NCBI GenBank assembly: GCA_964243295.1
Contig: CAXTEJ010000007.1
Location: forward strand, 30,247-94,246
Length of the DNA stretch: 64,000 nucleotides
Reading direction: 5' to 3'
From: CAXTEJ01 sp964243295
Lineage (GTDB): Bacteria; Actinomycetota; Actinomycetes; Actinomycetales; Angustibacteraceae
How positions within the stretch are numbered: the first letter of the stretch is position 1; each line of letters starts with the position of its first letter. Below the pieces are notes generated by a model. The model worked only from the letters and a program-made list of their open reading frames with translations. It searched no databases and was not told the origin of the DNA. A program made the position numbers and the translations under genes. Below are positions 35,595-44,381 of this stretch, one piece after another.

Positions 35595-36155
35595 TCAGTT
35601 CTGGTCGGGGTCGTCGGGGTAGGTGGCGACGTAGGCGAGCTCGCCGCGCTGGCGTCGCAGCACGGCGCGCCACAGCGACGCCGGGTCGCTGCTGAAGGGG
35701 TCGCGGGCCTCTCCCTCCACGACGTACCAGGACCCCTCCTCGACCTCGGCCTCCAGCTGGCCGGGCGCCCAGCCGGCGTAGCCGGCGAAGACCCGCAGCC
35801 CGGCGAGGTCGTCGACGACCGAGAGCGGCTCGACGTCGAGGTCGACCAGGCCGAGGGCCCCGGCGAGGCGCCGCACGCCCTTGGGCTCACCGGCGTCACC
35901 GGGCACGGCGACCAGCCCGAGCGCGGAGTCGAGCCCGACCGGGCCGCCCTGGAACAGCACCCCCGGGTCGGTGGTGTGCGGCTGCCACCCGGGCAGCACC
36001 GCCGAGACCTCCACCTGCATGGGCCGGTTCAGCACCACGCCCATGGCCCCGTCGGCGCCGTGGTCGAGCAGCAGGATCACGGCGCGCCGGAACGTCGGCT
36101 CCTGCAGCAGCGGTGTCGCCACGAGCAGCCGGCCGGTGAGGTCGGGACGCTTCAC
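35595..36155 (-). CDS. YqgE/AlgH family protein
   Basis: A 186-residue protein with the family signatures GRLLVATPLLQEPTFRRAVI, DGAMGVVLNRP, LFQGGPVGLDSALGL and FAGYAGWAPGQLEAEVEEGSW. The fold is known but the biochemical role is not. The GTG start overlaps the VanZ stop by four bases, and it is third in the malic enzyme-VanZ-YqgE operon. Confidence 0.93.
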   Translation of the reverse strand: MKRPDLTGRLLVATPLLQEPTFRRAVILLLDHGADGAMGVVLNRPMQVEVSAVLPGWQPHTTDPGVLFQGGPVGLDSALGLVAVPGDAGEPKGVRRLAGALGLVDLDVEPLSVVDDLAGLRVFAGYAGWAPGQLEAEVEEGSWYVVEGEARDPFSSDPASLWRAVLRRQRGELAYVATYPDDPDQN

Positions 36156-36499
36156 GGGCCCATCCTCCCCCGCCGCCGCCGAGCCCACCCCTCGACCAGC
36201 GCCCACCCGAGGGCGCAGCCGATCAGGTCGGCCACGGCGTCGCGGACGTCGCCGTCGCGGTGCGCCAGCGCGGTGGTCTGGATGACCTCGCTGACCGGCG
36301 CGTGCACCACCGTGAGCAGCAGCACCAGCCAGCGGGGCGCCGCCGAGCGCAGGCCGGCCGCCATGACCAGCGCGAACACCGACAGGTGCACCAGCTTGTC
36401 CAGGCCCGGCACCCCACCGGTCGACGGTGAGCGCGGGGCGTAGAGCACCACCAGCTGTCCGACCACGACGGCCGCGAACAGCAGGAGGCGACGCCTCAC
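36152..36499 (-). CDS. VanZ-like membrane protein
   Basis: A 115-residue membrane protein with three to four helices and the VanZ-type motif PGLDKLVHLSVFALVM, followed by HAPVSEVIQTTALAHRDGDV and RDAVADLIGCALGW. Its role is unknown. It overlaps both neighbours by GTGA and so is coupled to malic enzyme upstream and YqgE downstream. Confidence 0.85.
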   Translation of the reverse strand: MRRRLLLFAAVVVGQLVVLYAPRSPSTGGVPGLDKLVHLSVFALVMAAGLRSAAPRWLVLLLTVVHAPVSEVIQTTALAHRDGDVRDAVADLIGCALGWALVEGWARRRRGRMGP

Positions 36500-37908
36500 C
36501 CGGCCACCTTGGGCCGGCTGGCCGCCTTCTCGACGGCGGAGGCGACGGCCTTGGTGACGTCGGGGTGGAAGACGCTCGGCACGATGTAGGCCGCGTTCAG
36601 CTCGTCATCGGTGACGACCGCCGACAGGGCGCGCGCCGCCGCCAGCAGCACCTCGATGTCGATCGCGTGCGACTGCGCGTCGAGCAGGCCGCGGAAGACT
36701 CCGGGGAAGGCCAGCACGTTGTTGATCTGGTTCGCGAAGTCGCTGCGCCCCGTGGCCACGACCACCGCGTGCGCGGCGGCCGCGATCGGGTCGACCTCGG
36801 GGTCGGGGTTGGCCATCGCGAACACGACCGACCCGTCCGCCATCGTGGCGATGTCGTCGCCGGTCAGGATGCCGGGGGCCGAGACCCCGATGAAGACGTC
36901 GGCACCCACCAGCGCCTGCCTCAGCGTGCCGGTCACCCCGCGTGGGTTCGTCGAGGTCGCCACGCGGCACAGGTCGGACGTCGGCGCGCTCGCGACGTCC
37001 GGACGGTCGGGGTGCACGACCCCGTCGACGTCGCACACCACGACGTCGTACGCGCCCGCGTGCAGCAGCAGGGTGAGGATCGCCGTGCCCGCCGCCCCCG
37101 CGCCCGACATGACGACGCGGACGTCGGCCAGCTGCTTGCCCACCACGCGCAGCGCGTTCGTGAGCGCGGCGAGGGTCACGATCGCCGTCCCGTGCTGGTC
37201 GTCGTGGAAGACCGGGATGTCGAGCTCGGCGCGCAGCCGCCGCTCGATCTCGAAGCACCGCGGCGCCGAGATGTCCTCGAGGTTGATGCCGGCGAAGACC
37301 GGGGCGATGGCCTTGACCGCCGCGACGATCTCGTCGGGGTCCTGGGTGTCCAGGCAGATCGGGAAGGCGTCGATGCCGGCGAAGCGCTTGAACAGCGCCG
37401 CCTTGCCCTCCATCACCGGCAGCGCCGCCAGCGGCCCGAGGTTGCCCAGCCCCAGCACCGCCGAGCCGTCGGTCACGACCGCCACGGTGTTGCGCTTGAT
37501 GGTGAGCCGGCGGGCGTCGCTCGGGTCCGCGGCGATCGCCAGACAGATCCGGGCGACGCCCGGGGTGTAGACCAGGGACAGGTCGTCACGGTTGCGGATC
37601 GGCACCTTGGACTCGATGCTCAGCTTGCCGCCGAGGTGGGCGAGGAACGTGCGGTCGCTGACCCGGCCGATCTCGACGCCGTGGACCGCCCGCATCGCCT
37701 CGACGAGGGACGACGCGTGGTCGGCGTCGCGCGCCGCGCAGGTCACGTCGACCTGCACGCGGTTGGGGCCGGAGGCGGTGACGTCGAGGGCGGTCACGAC
37801 TCCCCCACCGCGCTCGGCCGCCGTCGTCAGCTCGCTGACGGCCGTCGGCCGCGCCGGCAGCTCGAGGCGCACGGTGATCGAGTAGGACGCTGACGGCACG
37901 GCAGGCAT
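36496..37908 (-). CDS. NAD(P)-dependent malic enzyme with N-terminal ACT-like domain
   Basis: A 470-residue enzyme that oxidatively decarboxylates malate to pyruvate. The first ~85 residues (SYSITVRLELPARPTAVSEL onward) form an ACT-like regulatory domain. Malic-enzyme motifs follow: LSLVYTPGVARIC, AVVTDGSAVLGLGNLG, PVMEGKAALFKRFAGIDAF, FHDDQHGTAIV and the nucleotide fold VVMSGAGAAGTA. ATG 37908 was chosen; an upstream ATG at 37968 would add 20 residues. The ACT domain suggests allosteric control by a small molecule. It heads the coupled operon with VanZ and YqgE. Confidence 0.92.
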   Translation of the reverse strand: MPAVPSASYSITVRLELPARPTAVSELTTAAERGGGVVTALDVTASGPNRVQVDVTCAARDADHASSLVEAMRAVHGVEIGRVSDRTFLAHLGGKLSIESKVPIRNRDDLSLVYTPGVARICLAIAADPSDARRLTIKRNTVAVVTDGSAVLGLGNLGPLAALPVMEGKAALFKRFAGIDAFPICLDTQDPDEIVAAVKAIAPVFAGINLEDISAPRCFEIERRLRAELDIPVFHDDQHGTAIVTLAALTNALRVVGKQLADVRVVMSGAGAAGTAILTLLLHAGAYDVVVCDVDGVVHPDRPDVASAPTSDLCRVATSTNPRGVTGTLRQALVGADVFIGVSAPGILTGDDIATMADGSVVFAMANPDPEVDPIAAAAHAVVVATGRSDFANQINNVLAFPGVFRGLLDAQSHAIDIEVLLAAARALSAVVTDDELNAAYIVPSVFHPDVTKAVASAVEKAASRPKVAG

Positions 37909-38070
37909 GGCGACCCTTCGGGCTGGCGACGCGGCCGGGAGGGGTCGCGCCGGGTACGGGGCCGCCATTGTGTCGCTCCGGCGTCCGGGAAGCGATGACC
38001 TCGACCGGTGCCCGGCCGGGCGGCGTGGCTGCCGCCGCAACGCCCGCCGGACTGCCACCACACTGGCCTC

Positions 38071-40599
38071 GTGACCCGCGACCCCCTCCAGCGGCTGCTG
38101 CAGGCGCCGCCGGACCTCCCGGCGAGCGCGGGGCTCGCCGCGCTGGTGAGCGCGGTGCGCCGGCACGGCACCGCGGTGCTGCAGGCGCCGCCGGGCACGG
38201 GCAAGACCACGCTCGTGCCCCCGGCCCTCGCCGCCTCCCTGCCCCAGAGGGGCGACGGCCCCGCACGGGTGGTGGTGACCCAGCCGAGGCGCATCGCCGC
38301 ACGCGCCGCTGCCCGGCGCCTGGCGTCGCTGCTGGACGAGCCGGTCGGGGTGAGCGCCGGCTACACCGTCCGCGGCGAGCGCTCGGTGGGGCCGGCGACC
38401 CGGGTCGAGTTCGTCACCCCCGGGGTGCTGCTGCGCCGGCTGCAGCGCGACCCCGAGCTCGCCGACGTCGACGCCGTGGTGCTCGACGAGGTTCACGAGC
38501 GGCACCTGGACGCCGACCTGGTGCTCGCGATGCTGCTCGACGTCCGGGCGACCCTGCGCCCTGCCCTGCCGCTCGTGGCGATGTCGGCGACCGTGGCCGC
38601 CGAGCGCACCGCCCTGCTGCTCGGCTCGGACGTCGGCACCGCGGCTCCCGTCGTCAGCGTGCCCGGTGTGCTCCACCCGGTGCGCACGCACTGGCGCCCC
38701 CTGCCGCCCGGGGTGCGGCGCACCGACGAGCGGGGCGTGCCGCCGGTGCTGCTCGACCACGTGGCGGCGGTCACGCGCGAGGCGCTCGAGCGCGAGGAGG
38801 GTGACGTGCTGGTGTTCGTGCCGGGCGTGCGCGAGATCGACGGCGTGCTGCACCGGCTCGCCGCGTCGCCCGCCCGGCTGCTCGGGCTGCACGGCCGGCT
38901 GACGCCCGCCGAGCAGGACCGCGCGCTGACCGCCGGCTCGCAGCGGCGGGTCGTCGTCAGCACCTCGGTGGCCGAGTCCTCGCTCACGGTGCCCGGCGTG
39001 CGGGTCGTGGTCGACGCCGGCCTGTCCCGCCAGCCCCGGGCCGACGTCCGGCGGGGGCTGGCGGGTCTCGCGACGGTGATGGTGAGCCGGTCGGCGGCCG
39101 AGCAGCGCGCCGGGCGGGCCGGGCGCCTCGGGCCGGGCGCGGCCTACCGCTGCTGGGGCGAGGCCGAGCACGACCGGCTGCGCGCCCACGCCGAGCCCGA
39201 GATCGCGACGGCCGACCTCGCGGCGTTCGCCCTCGAGGTGGCGTGCTGGGGCGCGCCCGGCGCCGCGGGGCTGGCGCTGCTCGACCCGCCCCCGGTCGCC
39301 GCGCTGACCGCGGCGGTGCAGGTGCTGCGCGGCATCGGCGCGGTGGACGACGAGGGCCGGGTGACCGAGCGCGGCCGCCGGGTCGCGGCTGTCGGGGCTG
39401 ACCCGCGCCTGGCCCGCGCCCTGCTCGACGGCGCGCCCCTGGTGGGGTCACGCCGCACCGCGGAGGTGGTGGCGGCACTGTCCGACGACGTGCGCGCGCC
39501 GGGTGCCGACCTCGTGGCCGCGCTGCGGGCGCTGCGCCGTGGCGGTCCGCAGTCGGTGACCTGGCGCGCCGAGGCGTCCCGGCTGCGACGGCAGGTGCCG
39601 GACGTGCCGGGCACCGAGCAGCTCACCGACGACCACGCCGTCGGGCTCGTCGTGGCCCTGGCGCACCCCGACCGGATCGCCCGGCGACGCCCGAACGGCT
39701 CGAGCTACCTCATGACCTCCGGCACCGGCGCGGTGCTGCCGCCCGCGGCCACAGGCATGGCCGGCGCCGAGTGGCTGGCGGTCGCGGACGCCGAGCGCGG
39801 CCCGGGGCGCGCCGACGCCGTGGTGCGGTCGGCGGCGCCGGTCGACGCCGACCTCGCGATGCTCGCGGCACCCGCGCTGCTGTCCACGCGCGAGGAGGTC
39901 GCGTGGCGTGAGGGCAGCGTGGTCGCCACGCGCACCACGGGCCTCGGCGCCATCGACCTGACGTCGGCGCGCATCACCGACCCGGCGCCCGAGCTGGTGG
40001 CGCGAGCGGTGCGCGACGGGCTGGTCGCCGACGGGCTCGACGTCCTGAGCTGGACGCCCGCCGCCCGCTCGCTGCGCAGCCGCCTGGCCTTCCTGCACCG
40101 CACGCTCGGCGACCCGTGGCCCGACGTGTCCGACGACGCCCTGCTCGCGGAAGTCGAGACCTGGCTCGGCCCCGACCTCGCGCGCGTGCGCGGCCGGCGC
40201 CAGCTGCGCCACGTCGACACCACGTCCGCGTTGCGGCGGCTGCTGCCCTGGGCCGCGGCCGGTCGGCTCGACGAGCTGGCGCCCGAGCGGCTGCCGGTGC
40301 CGAGCGGCTCCACGGTCGCCGTCGACTACGACGGCGACCAGCCGGTGCTGGCGGTGCGGCTGCAGGAGGTCTTCGGCTGGCGCGCGACGCCGCACGTCGC
40401 CGACGGGCACGTGCCCGTGCTGCTGCACCTGCTGTCACCGGCGCAGCGGCCGGTGGCCGTCACCGCCGACCTGGAGTCGTTCTGGCGCAACGGTTATGGA
40501 CAGGTGCGCGGTGAGCTGCGCCATCGCTATCCCAAGCACGCCTGGCCCGACGACCCCCTGACCGCCAAACCCATCAGGGGGTCGCGCCGACCGCGCTGA
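38071..40599 (+). CDS. hrpB: ATP-dependent helicase HrpB (DEAH family)
   Basis: An 842-residue DEAH/RHA helicase. Walker A is APPGTGKTTLVP, motif Ia TQPRRIAARAAARRLA, motif II VLDEVHERHLDADL, motif III AMSATVA, motif V STSVAESSLTVPGVRVVVDAG and motif VI QRAGRAGRLGPG; the C-terminal HrpB domain ends with SFWRNGYGQVRGELRHRYPK, the diagnostic tail. GTG 38071 was chosen as the start of homology; an upstream extension to 38008 has none. No ribosome-binding site is seen, so it may be leaderless. Confidence 0.95.
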   Translation: MTRDPLQRLLQAPPDLPASAGLAALVSAVRRHGTAVLQAPPGTGKTTLVPPALAASLPQRGDGPARVVVTQPRRIAARAAARRLASLLDEPVGVSAGYTVRGERSVGPATRVEFVTPGVLLRRLQRDPELADVDAVVLDEVHERHLDADLVLAMLLDVRATLRPALPLVAMSATVAAERTALLLGSDVGTAAPVVSVPGVLHPVRTHWRPLPPGVRRTDERGVPPVLLDHVAAVTREALEREEGDVLVFVPGVREIDGVLHRLAASPARLLGLHGRLTPAEQDRALTAGSQRRVVVSTSVAESSLTVPGVRVVVDAGLSRQPRADVRRGLAGLATVMVSRSAAEQRAGRAGRLGPGAAYRCWGEAEHDRLRAHAEPEIATADLAAFALEVACWGAPGAAGLALLDPPPVAALTAAVQVLRGIGAVDDEGRVTERGRRVAAVGADPRLARALLDGAPLVGSRRTAEVVAALSDDVRAPGADLVAALRALRRGGPQSVTWRAEASRLRRQVPDVPGTEQLTDDHAVGLVVALAHPDRIARRRPNGSSYLMTSGTGAVLPPAATGMAGAEWLAVADAERGPGRADAVVRSAAPVDADLAMLAAPALLSTREEVAWREGSVVATRTTGLGAIDLTSARITDPAPELVARAVRDGLVADGLDVLSWTPAARSLRSRLAFLHRTLGDPWPDVSDDALLAEVETWLGPDLARVRGRRQLRHVDTTSALRRLLPWAAAGRLDELAPERLPVPSGSTVAVDYDGDQPVLAVRLQEVFGWRATPHVADGHVPVLLHLLSPAQRPVAVTADLESFWRNGYGQVRGELRHRYPKHAWPDDPLTAKPIRGSRRPR
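40552..40583. terminator. Hairpin inside the 3' end of hrpB
   Basis: GACCCCCTGA (40552-40561) and TCAGGGGGTC (40574-40583) form a perfect 10-bp stem within the last codons of hrpB. Only 13 bases separate hrpB from the convergent tmsB stop, so the terminator appears built into the coding sequence. Confidence 0.6.
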
Positions 40600-40612
40600 G
40601 CAGTGGTCGCCG

Positions 40613-41932
40613 TCAGACCCCGAAGTCGGGACGCATCGGCATGTGGGGGTCACCGGTGTCGTCGGTGCGGGTGCCGAGCACCTGGTGCAGCTCGATCTGC
40701 CCGCGCTCGAACGACAGCCGCGACCCCGCCATGTACAGGCCCCACACCTTCGCGGTGCCGAGGCCGACCTCGGCGACAGCGTCGTCCCAGCTCTCGACGA
40801 GGTTGGCACACCAGTCGCGCAGCGTCAGCGCGTAGTGGCGCCGCAGGTTCTCCTCGTGCTGCACCTCGATGCCGGCGTCCTGCATCGCGACGATCATCGC
40901 CCCGACACCGGTCAGCCCACCGTCGGGGAACACGTAGCGGTCGATGAAACCGCGGCGGCGCACACCGGGGTGGCGGTTGTCGTCGCGGGTGATCGAGTGG
41001 TTGAGCAGCCGGCCACCCGGACGCAGCCGCGAGCGCAGGAAGGAGAAGTAGGCCGGGTAGTTCTCGACACCGATGTGCTCGGACAGCCCGATCGAGCTCA
41101 CGGCGTCGAAGCCGCTCTCACGCACCTCGCGGTAGTCGGTGAACCGCACCTCGGCGCGGCCGGTGAGCCCCTCGCGCTCGATGGCCTGCTGGGCCCAGGC
41201 GGCCTGCTCGCGCGACAGGGTGACTCCCAGCGCGGTGACGCCGTACTCGCGCACCGCGTGGCGCACCATGCCACCCCAGCCGCAGCCCACGTCCAGCAGC
41301 CGCATGCCGGGCTTGAGCCCGAGCTTGCGCGCCACCAGGTCGTACTTGTGGGCCTGCGCCTGCTCGAGCGTGGCACCGTCCTTCGGGAAGCACGCGCAGG
41401 TGTAGGCCATCGAGGGCCCGAGGACCATCTCGTAGAACCGGTTGCTGACGTCGTAGTGGTGGTGGATGGCCTCGGCGTCGCGGCCCCGCGAGTGCTGCAG
41501 CCCGCGGACCGCCCGACGCAGCGCGCTCGGCACCTCCTGCGGCGGGGGCTCGGGCAGCGTCAGCGCGAGCGAACCGAAGCTGCGCAGCGCGCGGACGACG
41601 TCACCCATCGCCGGCCGCGGCGGCTCGAGCAGCTCGGTCATCAGGCGCAGCAGCGGGTAGGGGTCGCCCGGGTGGACGCCGTCGACCTCGAGGTCACCGG
41701 CCACGTAGGCGCGGGCGAACCCGAGCGAGCTGGGCGCACCCATGACGTAGGCCACGCCTCGCGGTCGCAGCATGCGCAGGTGGATGTCGGCGTCCGAGCG
41801 GCCGGCGGTGCTGCCGTCGTACGCGCTGAAGCGCACGGGTGCCTGCGGGCCGAACATCATGGTGAACGCTTCTGCGACGCTGACGTCGCGGCTGCGCCCG
41901 ATGTCAGTGCGCGTAGTGCCGAACAGGGTCAT
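40613..41932 (-). CDS. tmsB: Cyclopropane-synthase-like fatty-acyl methyltransferase (TmsB/BfaB type)
   Basis: A 439-residue SAM-dependent enzyme that methylates the double bond of phospholipid acyl chains. Conserved features are EAIHHHYDVSNRFYEMVLG, SMAYTCACFP, motif I RLLDVGCGWGGM, VTLSREQAAWAQ and the catalytic-region SIGLSEHIGVENYPAYF. Overlap by ATGA with an FAD oxidoreductase is the hallmark of the tmsA-tmsB (bfaA-bfaB) pair. TmsB makes a 10-methylene intermediate from oleate that TmsA reduces to 10-methylstearate (tuberculostearate). The specific product is inferred from this pairing. Confidence 0.88.
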   Translation of the reverse strand: MTLFGTTRTDIGRSRDVSVAEAFTMMFGPQAPVRFSAYDGSTAGRSDADIHLRMLRPRGVAYVMGAPSSLGFARAYVAGDLEVDGVHPGDPYPLLRLMTELLEPPRPAMGDVVRALRSFGSLALTLPEPPPQEVPSALRRAVRGLQHSRGRDAEAIHHHYDVSNRFYEMVLGPSMAYTCACFPKDGATLEQAQAHKYDLVARKLGLKPGMRLLDVGCGWGGMVRHAVREYGVTALGVTLSREQAAWAQQAIEREGLTGRAEVRFTDYREVRESGFDAVSSIGLSEHIGVENYPAYFSFLRSRLRPGGRLLNHSITRDDNRHPGVRRRGFIDRYVFPDGGLTGVGAMIVAMQDAGIEVQHEENLRRHYALTLRDWCANLVESWDDAVAEVGLGTAKVWGLYMAGSRLSFERGQIELHQVLGTRTDDTGDPHMPMRPDFGV

Positions 41933-43338
41933 CGACGTCCTACCGCCTTCTCGTAGAGATCCAGCAACCGTCCCCGGGGGTCGTACCGCTCCTTGGCCGA
42001 GCGGTAGGCCTTCTCACCGTAGAAACCCCAGAACTCCTGGGGGGAGTAGTACGCGTCGGAGTAGAGCGACTTGTGACCACCGTGCGCAGCCACCTCCCGC
42101 TCGATCCGCCGGTTGACGTCGCCGTCGGAAGCGCCCGGCTCGATGGCGACGGTAGACCAGAAGCCGACGTTGACGTACGTCGCACCGGGCTCGAGCGGGT
42201 AGAGCGGCCAGCGCGAGTCCGGACTACCCGCGACCTCGCGCCGCAATCGCAACGGGCACAACCAGACCGGCTCGATCGGCACCTCCGCCAGGAACCAGCG
42301 CAGGAAGTCCGCGGTGCGCGGCAGCGGGATCTCGACGTCCTGCACCACTCGCTCGCGGGCGGGCAGACCGCGCCGCTCGTCGATGCGCGCCTTGACGTGG
42401 TAGCGGTTCTCCAGCCCCACCAGCTTCTGGTAGACGTCGCTGCGCAGGTAGCGGCGTGGCCACCAGCGGCGGATGCGCGGGTTCTGCACGCCGAAGACGC
42501 GCGAGCACCAGAACCAGTCGGTGTCCCACCGCCACAGGTAGTCGCGGACCGTGAGCCAGTCCTCGCGCCGCTCGCGCACCGAGCGGTAGTAGACGCCCTG
42601 GCCGGTGTAGTCGGAGGTGCTCGGAGCGGTGCGGGAGAACGCAGCCAGCGTCAGGTAGGCCTCGGTGTCGCTGAAGACTGTGCCGTCGACGAAGTCGACG
42701 TGGACCCCCGCGTAGGCCCCGTCCGTAGTGACCTGGTCGATGGCCAGGGCCAGCGCGTCGAGGTCGTCGAAGCGGACGTGGCGCAGGTGCACGAAGGGCT
42801 CGACGGGCTCGAGCTCGATCGTGAGGCGGGTCGCGTAGCCGAGGGTGCCGTAGGAGTTGGGGAACGCGTGGAACAGCTCGGCGTGCTCGCCGTCGGGCTC
42901 GGCGGTGACCACGTCGCCGTTGCCGGTCAGGACGTCGAGGGAGAGCACCGACTCGTGCGGCAGCCCGCTGCGCCAGGACGACGACTCGATCCCGAGCCCG
43001 GTGACGGCCCCGCCCAGAGTGATCGTCTTGAGCTGGGGGACGACGAGGGGCATCAGCCCGTGCGCCAGCGTGGCGTCGACGAGCGTCTCGTAGGTGCACA
43101 TCGCCTGCACGACGGCCGTGCGCGAGGCGGTGTCGACGTGCAGGACACCGTCGAGCCCCGTGACGTCGAGCCCACGACCCGCGCTGCGCACGCGAGGCCG
43201 GAACAGGTTGCTGGTGCGCTTGGCGAGCCGGACCGGCGCCCCGGGCGGCAGGTCGCGCAGCTGCCGTTGCATGCGCGCCACCACTGCGTCGTGGCTCCTT
43301 GAACCCGCGCTGCTGACCGCTGCCCGTGTTTCCGTCAC
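41929..43338 (-). CDS. tmsA: FAD-dependent reductase of 10-methyl fatty-acid synthesis (TmsA/BfaA type)
   Basis: A 469-residue FAD_binding_4 (PCMH-fold) oxidoreductase. The FAD-binding core is VPQLKTITLGGAVTGLGIES, followed by GLPHESVLSLDVLTGNGDVV and PNSYGTLGYATRLTIELEPV; it resembles DHCR24-type reductases. In the tms system it reduces the 10-methylene lipid made by the downstream methyltransferase. The GTG start at 43338 lies exactly seven bases after TACTAT on the minus strand, so the operon mRNA is probably leaderless. A palindrome overlaps the promoter. Confidence 0.86.
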   Translation of the reverse strand: MTETRAAVSSAGSRSHDAVVARMQRQLRDLPPGAPVRLAKRTSNLFRPRVRSAGRGLDVTGLDGVLHVDTASRTAVVQAMCTYETLVDATLAHGLMPLVVPQLKTITLGGAVTGLGIESSSWRSGLPHESVLSLDVLTGNGDVVTAEPDGEHAELFHAFPNSYGTLGYATRLTIELEPVEPFVHLRHVRFDDLDALALAIDQVTTDGAYAGVHVDFVDGTVFSDTEAYLTLAAFSRTAPSTSDYTGQGVYYRSVRERREDWLTVRDYLWRWDTDWFWCSRVFGVQNPRIRRWWPRRYLRSDVYQKLVGLENRYHVKARIDERRGLPARERVVQDVEIPLPRTADFLRWFLAEVPIEPVWLCPLRLRREVAGSPDSRWPLYPLEPGATYVNVGFWSTVAIEPGASDGDVNRRIEREVAAHGGHKSLYSDAYYSPQEFWGFYGEKAYRSAKERYDPRGRLLDLYEKAVGRR

Positions 43339-43344
43339 GGATAC

Positions 43345-43360
43345 ATAGTATGCCTAGGCA
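43345..43360 (-). promoter_or_regulatory. tmsA promoter -10 with overlapping operator-like palindrome
   Basis: On the minus strand TACTAT (43350-43345) precedes the GTG at 43338 by six bases. Directly upstream is the 10-base palindrome TGCCTAGGCA (43351-43360), partly extended by TAGT/ACTA flanks with a one-base offset. A repressor there would block RNA polymerase; the regulator is unknown. Confidence 0.55.
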
Positions 43361-43449
43361 ACTACGGCTGGCTGCGCCCCACGCCGCCGCGCTGCCGGTC
43401 TGCCGGTTTGCGGATGCATGTCCGAAACCCCGTCGCAGAAGGGTTCCCC

Positions 43450-44313
43450 GTGAGTAGTCATGCTGTCACGCGCCGTACCGAACGCGGCGGCGTCGTGACC
43501 CTCCAGGTCACCGACAACGGTCCGACGCAGGGCGGCCCGGTGCTGCTCCTGCACGGTTTCCCGCAGCACCGTGGCATGTGGGACGACGTCACCGCCGCGC
43601 TCAACGGCTCGGGTCTCCTCACGCGCGCCGTCGACCAGCGCGGCTACGGGTCGAGCACCGTCCCCGACGACGAGTCGGGCTACCGGCTCGACGAGCTGGT
43701 CGCCGACGCGCTGGCGGTCCTCGACGATCTCGAGGCCCGGCCCGCGGTCGTCGTCGGACACGACTGGGGCGCGGTCGTTGCGTGGGCGCTGGCGGCCCGC
43801 CACCCCGATCGGGTGCGGGCGCTCGTCGCGGTGTCCGTGCCGCACCCCGCCGCCTTCGCGAGCGCCCTCGCCAGCTCGGCCGACCAGCAGCGGCGGTCGG
43901 CCTACATCGACCTGTTCCGCCACCCCGAGCGGGCCGAGCCGGTCCTGCTCGCGGGCGGCGGTCGCCGGCTGCGGGCGATGTTCGACCCGCTGCCGGGCGA
44001 CGTCGCCGCCCGCTACGTCGAGCCGCTGCTGCGGCCGGGTGCCCTGCTCGGCCCGCTGCGCTGGTACGCCGGGGCCATGCGCCCCGACGTCCTCGCCGCC
44101 GTGCCGCCCGTGACCGTGCCGACCGTCTTCGTCTGGTCGGACGCCGACACCGCGGTCTCGCGCGCCGCCGCGGACGCCTGCGCCCAGCAGGTCACCGGCC
44201 CCTACCGGCGGGTGGACGTGCCCGGCGTCTCGCACTGGGTGCCGGACGAGCGCCCCGAGGTGGTGGTCGAGGCGGTGTTCGCCGCGCTGGGCCTCGCGGG
44301 CGAGGTTCGTTGA
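43450..44313 (+). CDS. Alpha/beta-fold hydrolase (epoxide hydrolase/dehalogenase-like)
   Basis: A 287-residue alpha/beta hydrolase. The nucleophile elbow is VVGHDWGAVVAW, with Asp as nucleophile, which points to epoxide hydrolases or haloalkane dehalogenases rather than serine esterases. The oxyanion stretch is LLLHGFPQHRGMW and the terminal His is in VSHWVPDE. GTG 43450 was chosen because AGAAGGG lies about eight bases upstream; earlier in-frame starts lack a site. It is divergent from the tms operon and followed by the PRPP synthase paralogue. The substrate is unknown. Confidence 0.85.
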   Translation: MSSHAVTRRTERGGVVTLQVTDNGPTQGGPVLLLHGFPQHRGMWDDVTAALNGSGLLTRAVDQRGYGSSTVPDDESGYRLDELVADALAVLDDLEARPAVVVGHDWGAVVAWALAARHPDRVRALVAVSVPHPAAFASALASSADQQRRSAYIDLFRHPERAEPVLLAGGGRRLRAMFDPLPGDVAARYVEPLLRPGALLGPLRWYAGAMRPDVLAAVPPVTVPTVFVWSDADTAVSRAAADACAQQVTGPYRRVDVPGVSHWVPDERPEVVVEAVFAALGLAGEVR

Positions 44314-44381
44314 CCGCGCAGCCGCCCGGCCCGGTTAGGCTCTGGGCGACAGCTACCCCGCGACGTCCGGAGAGCTCCCGC

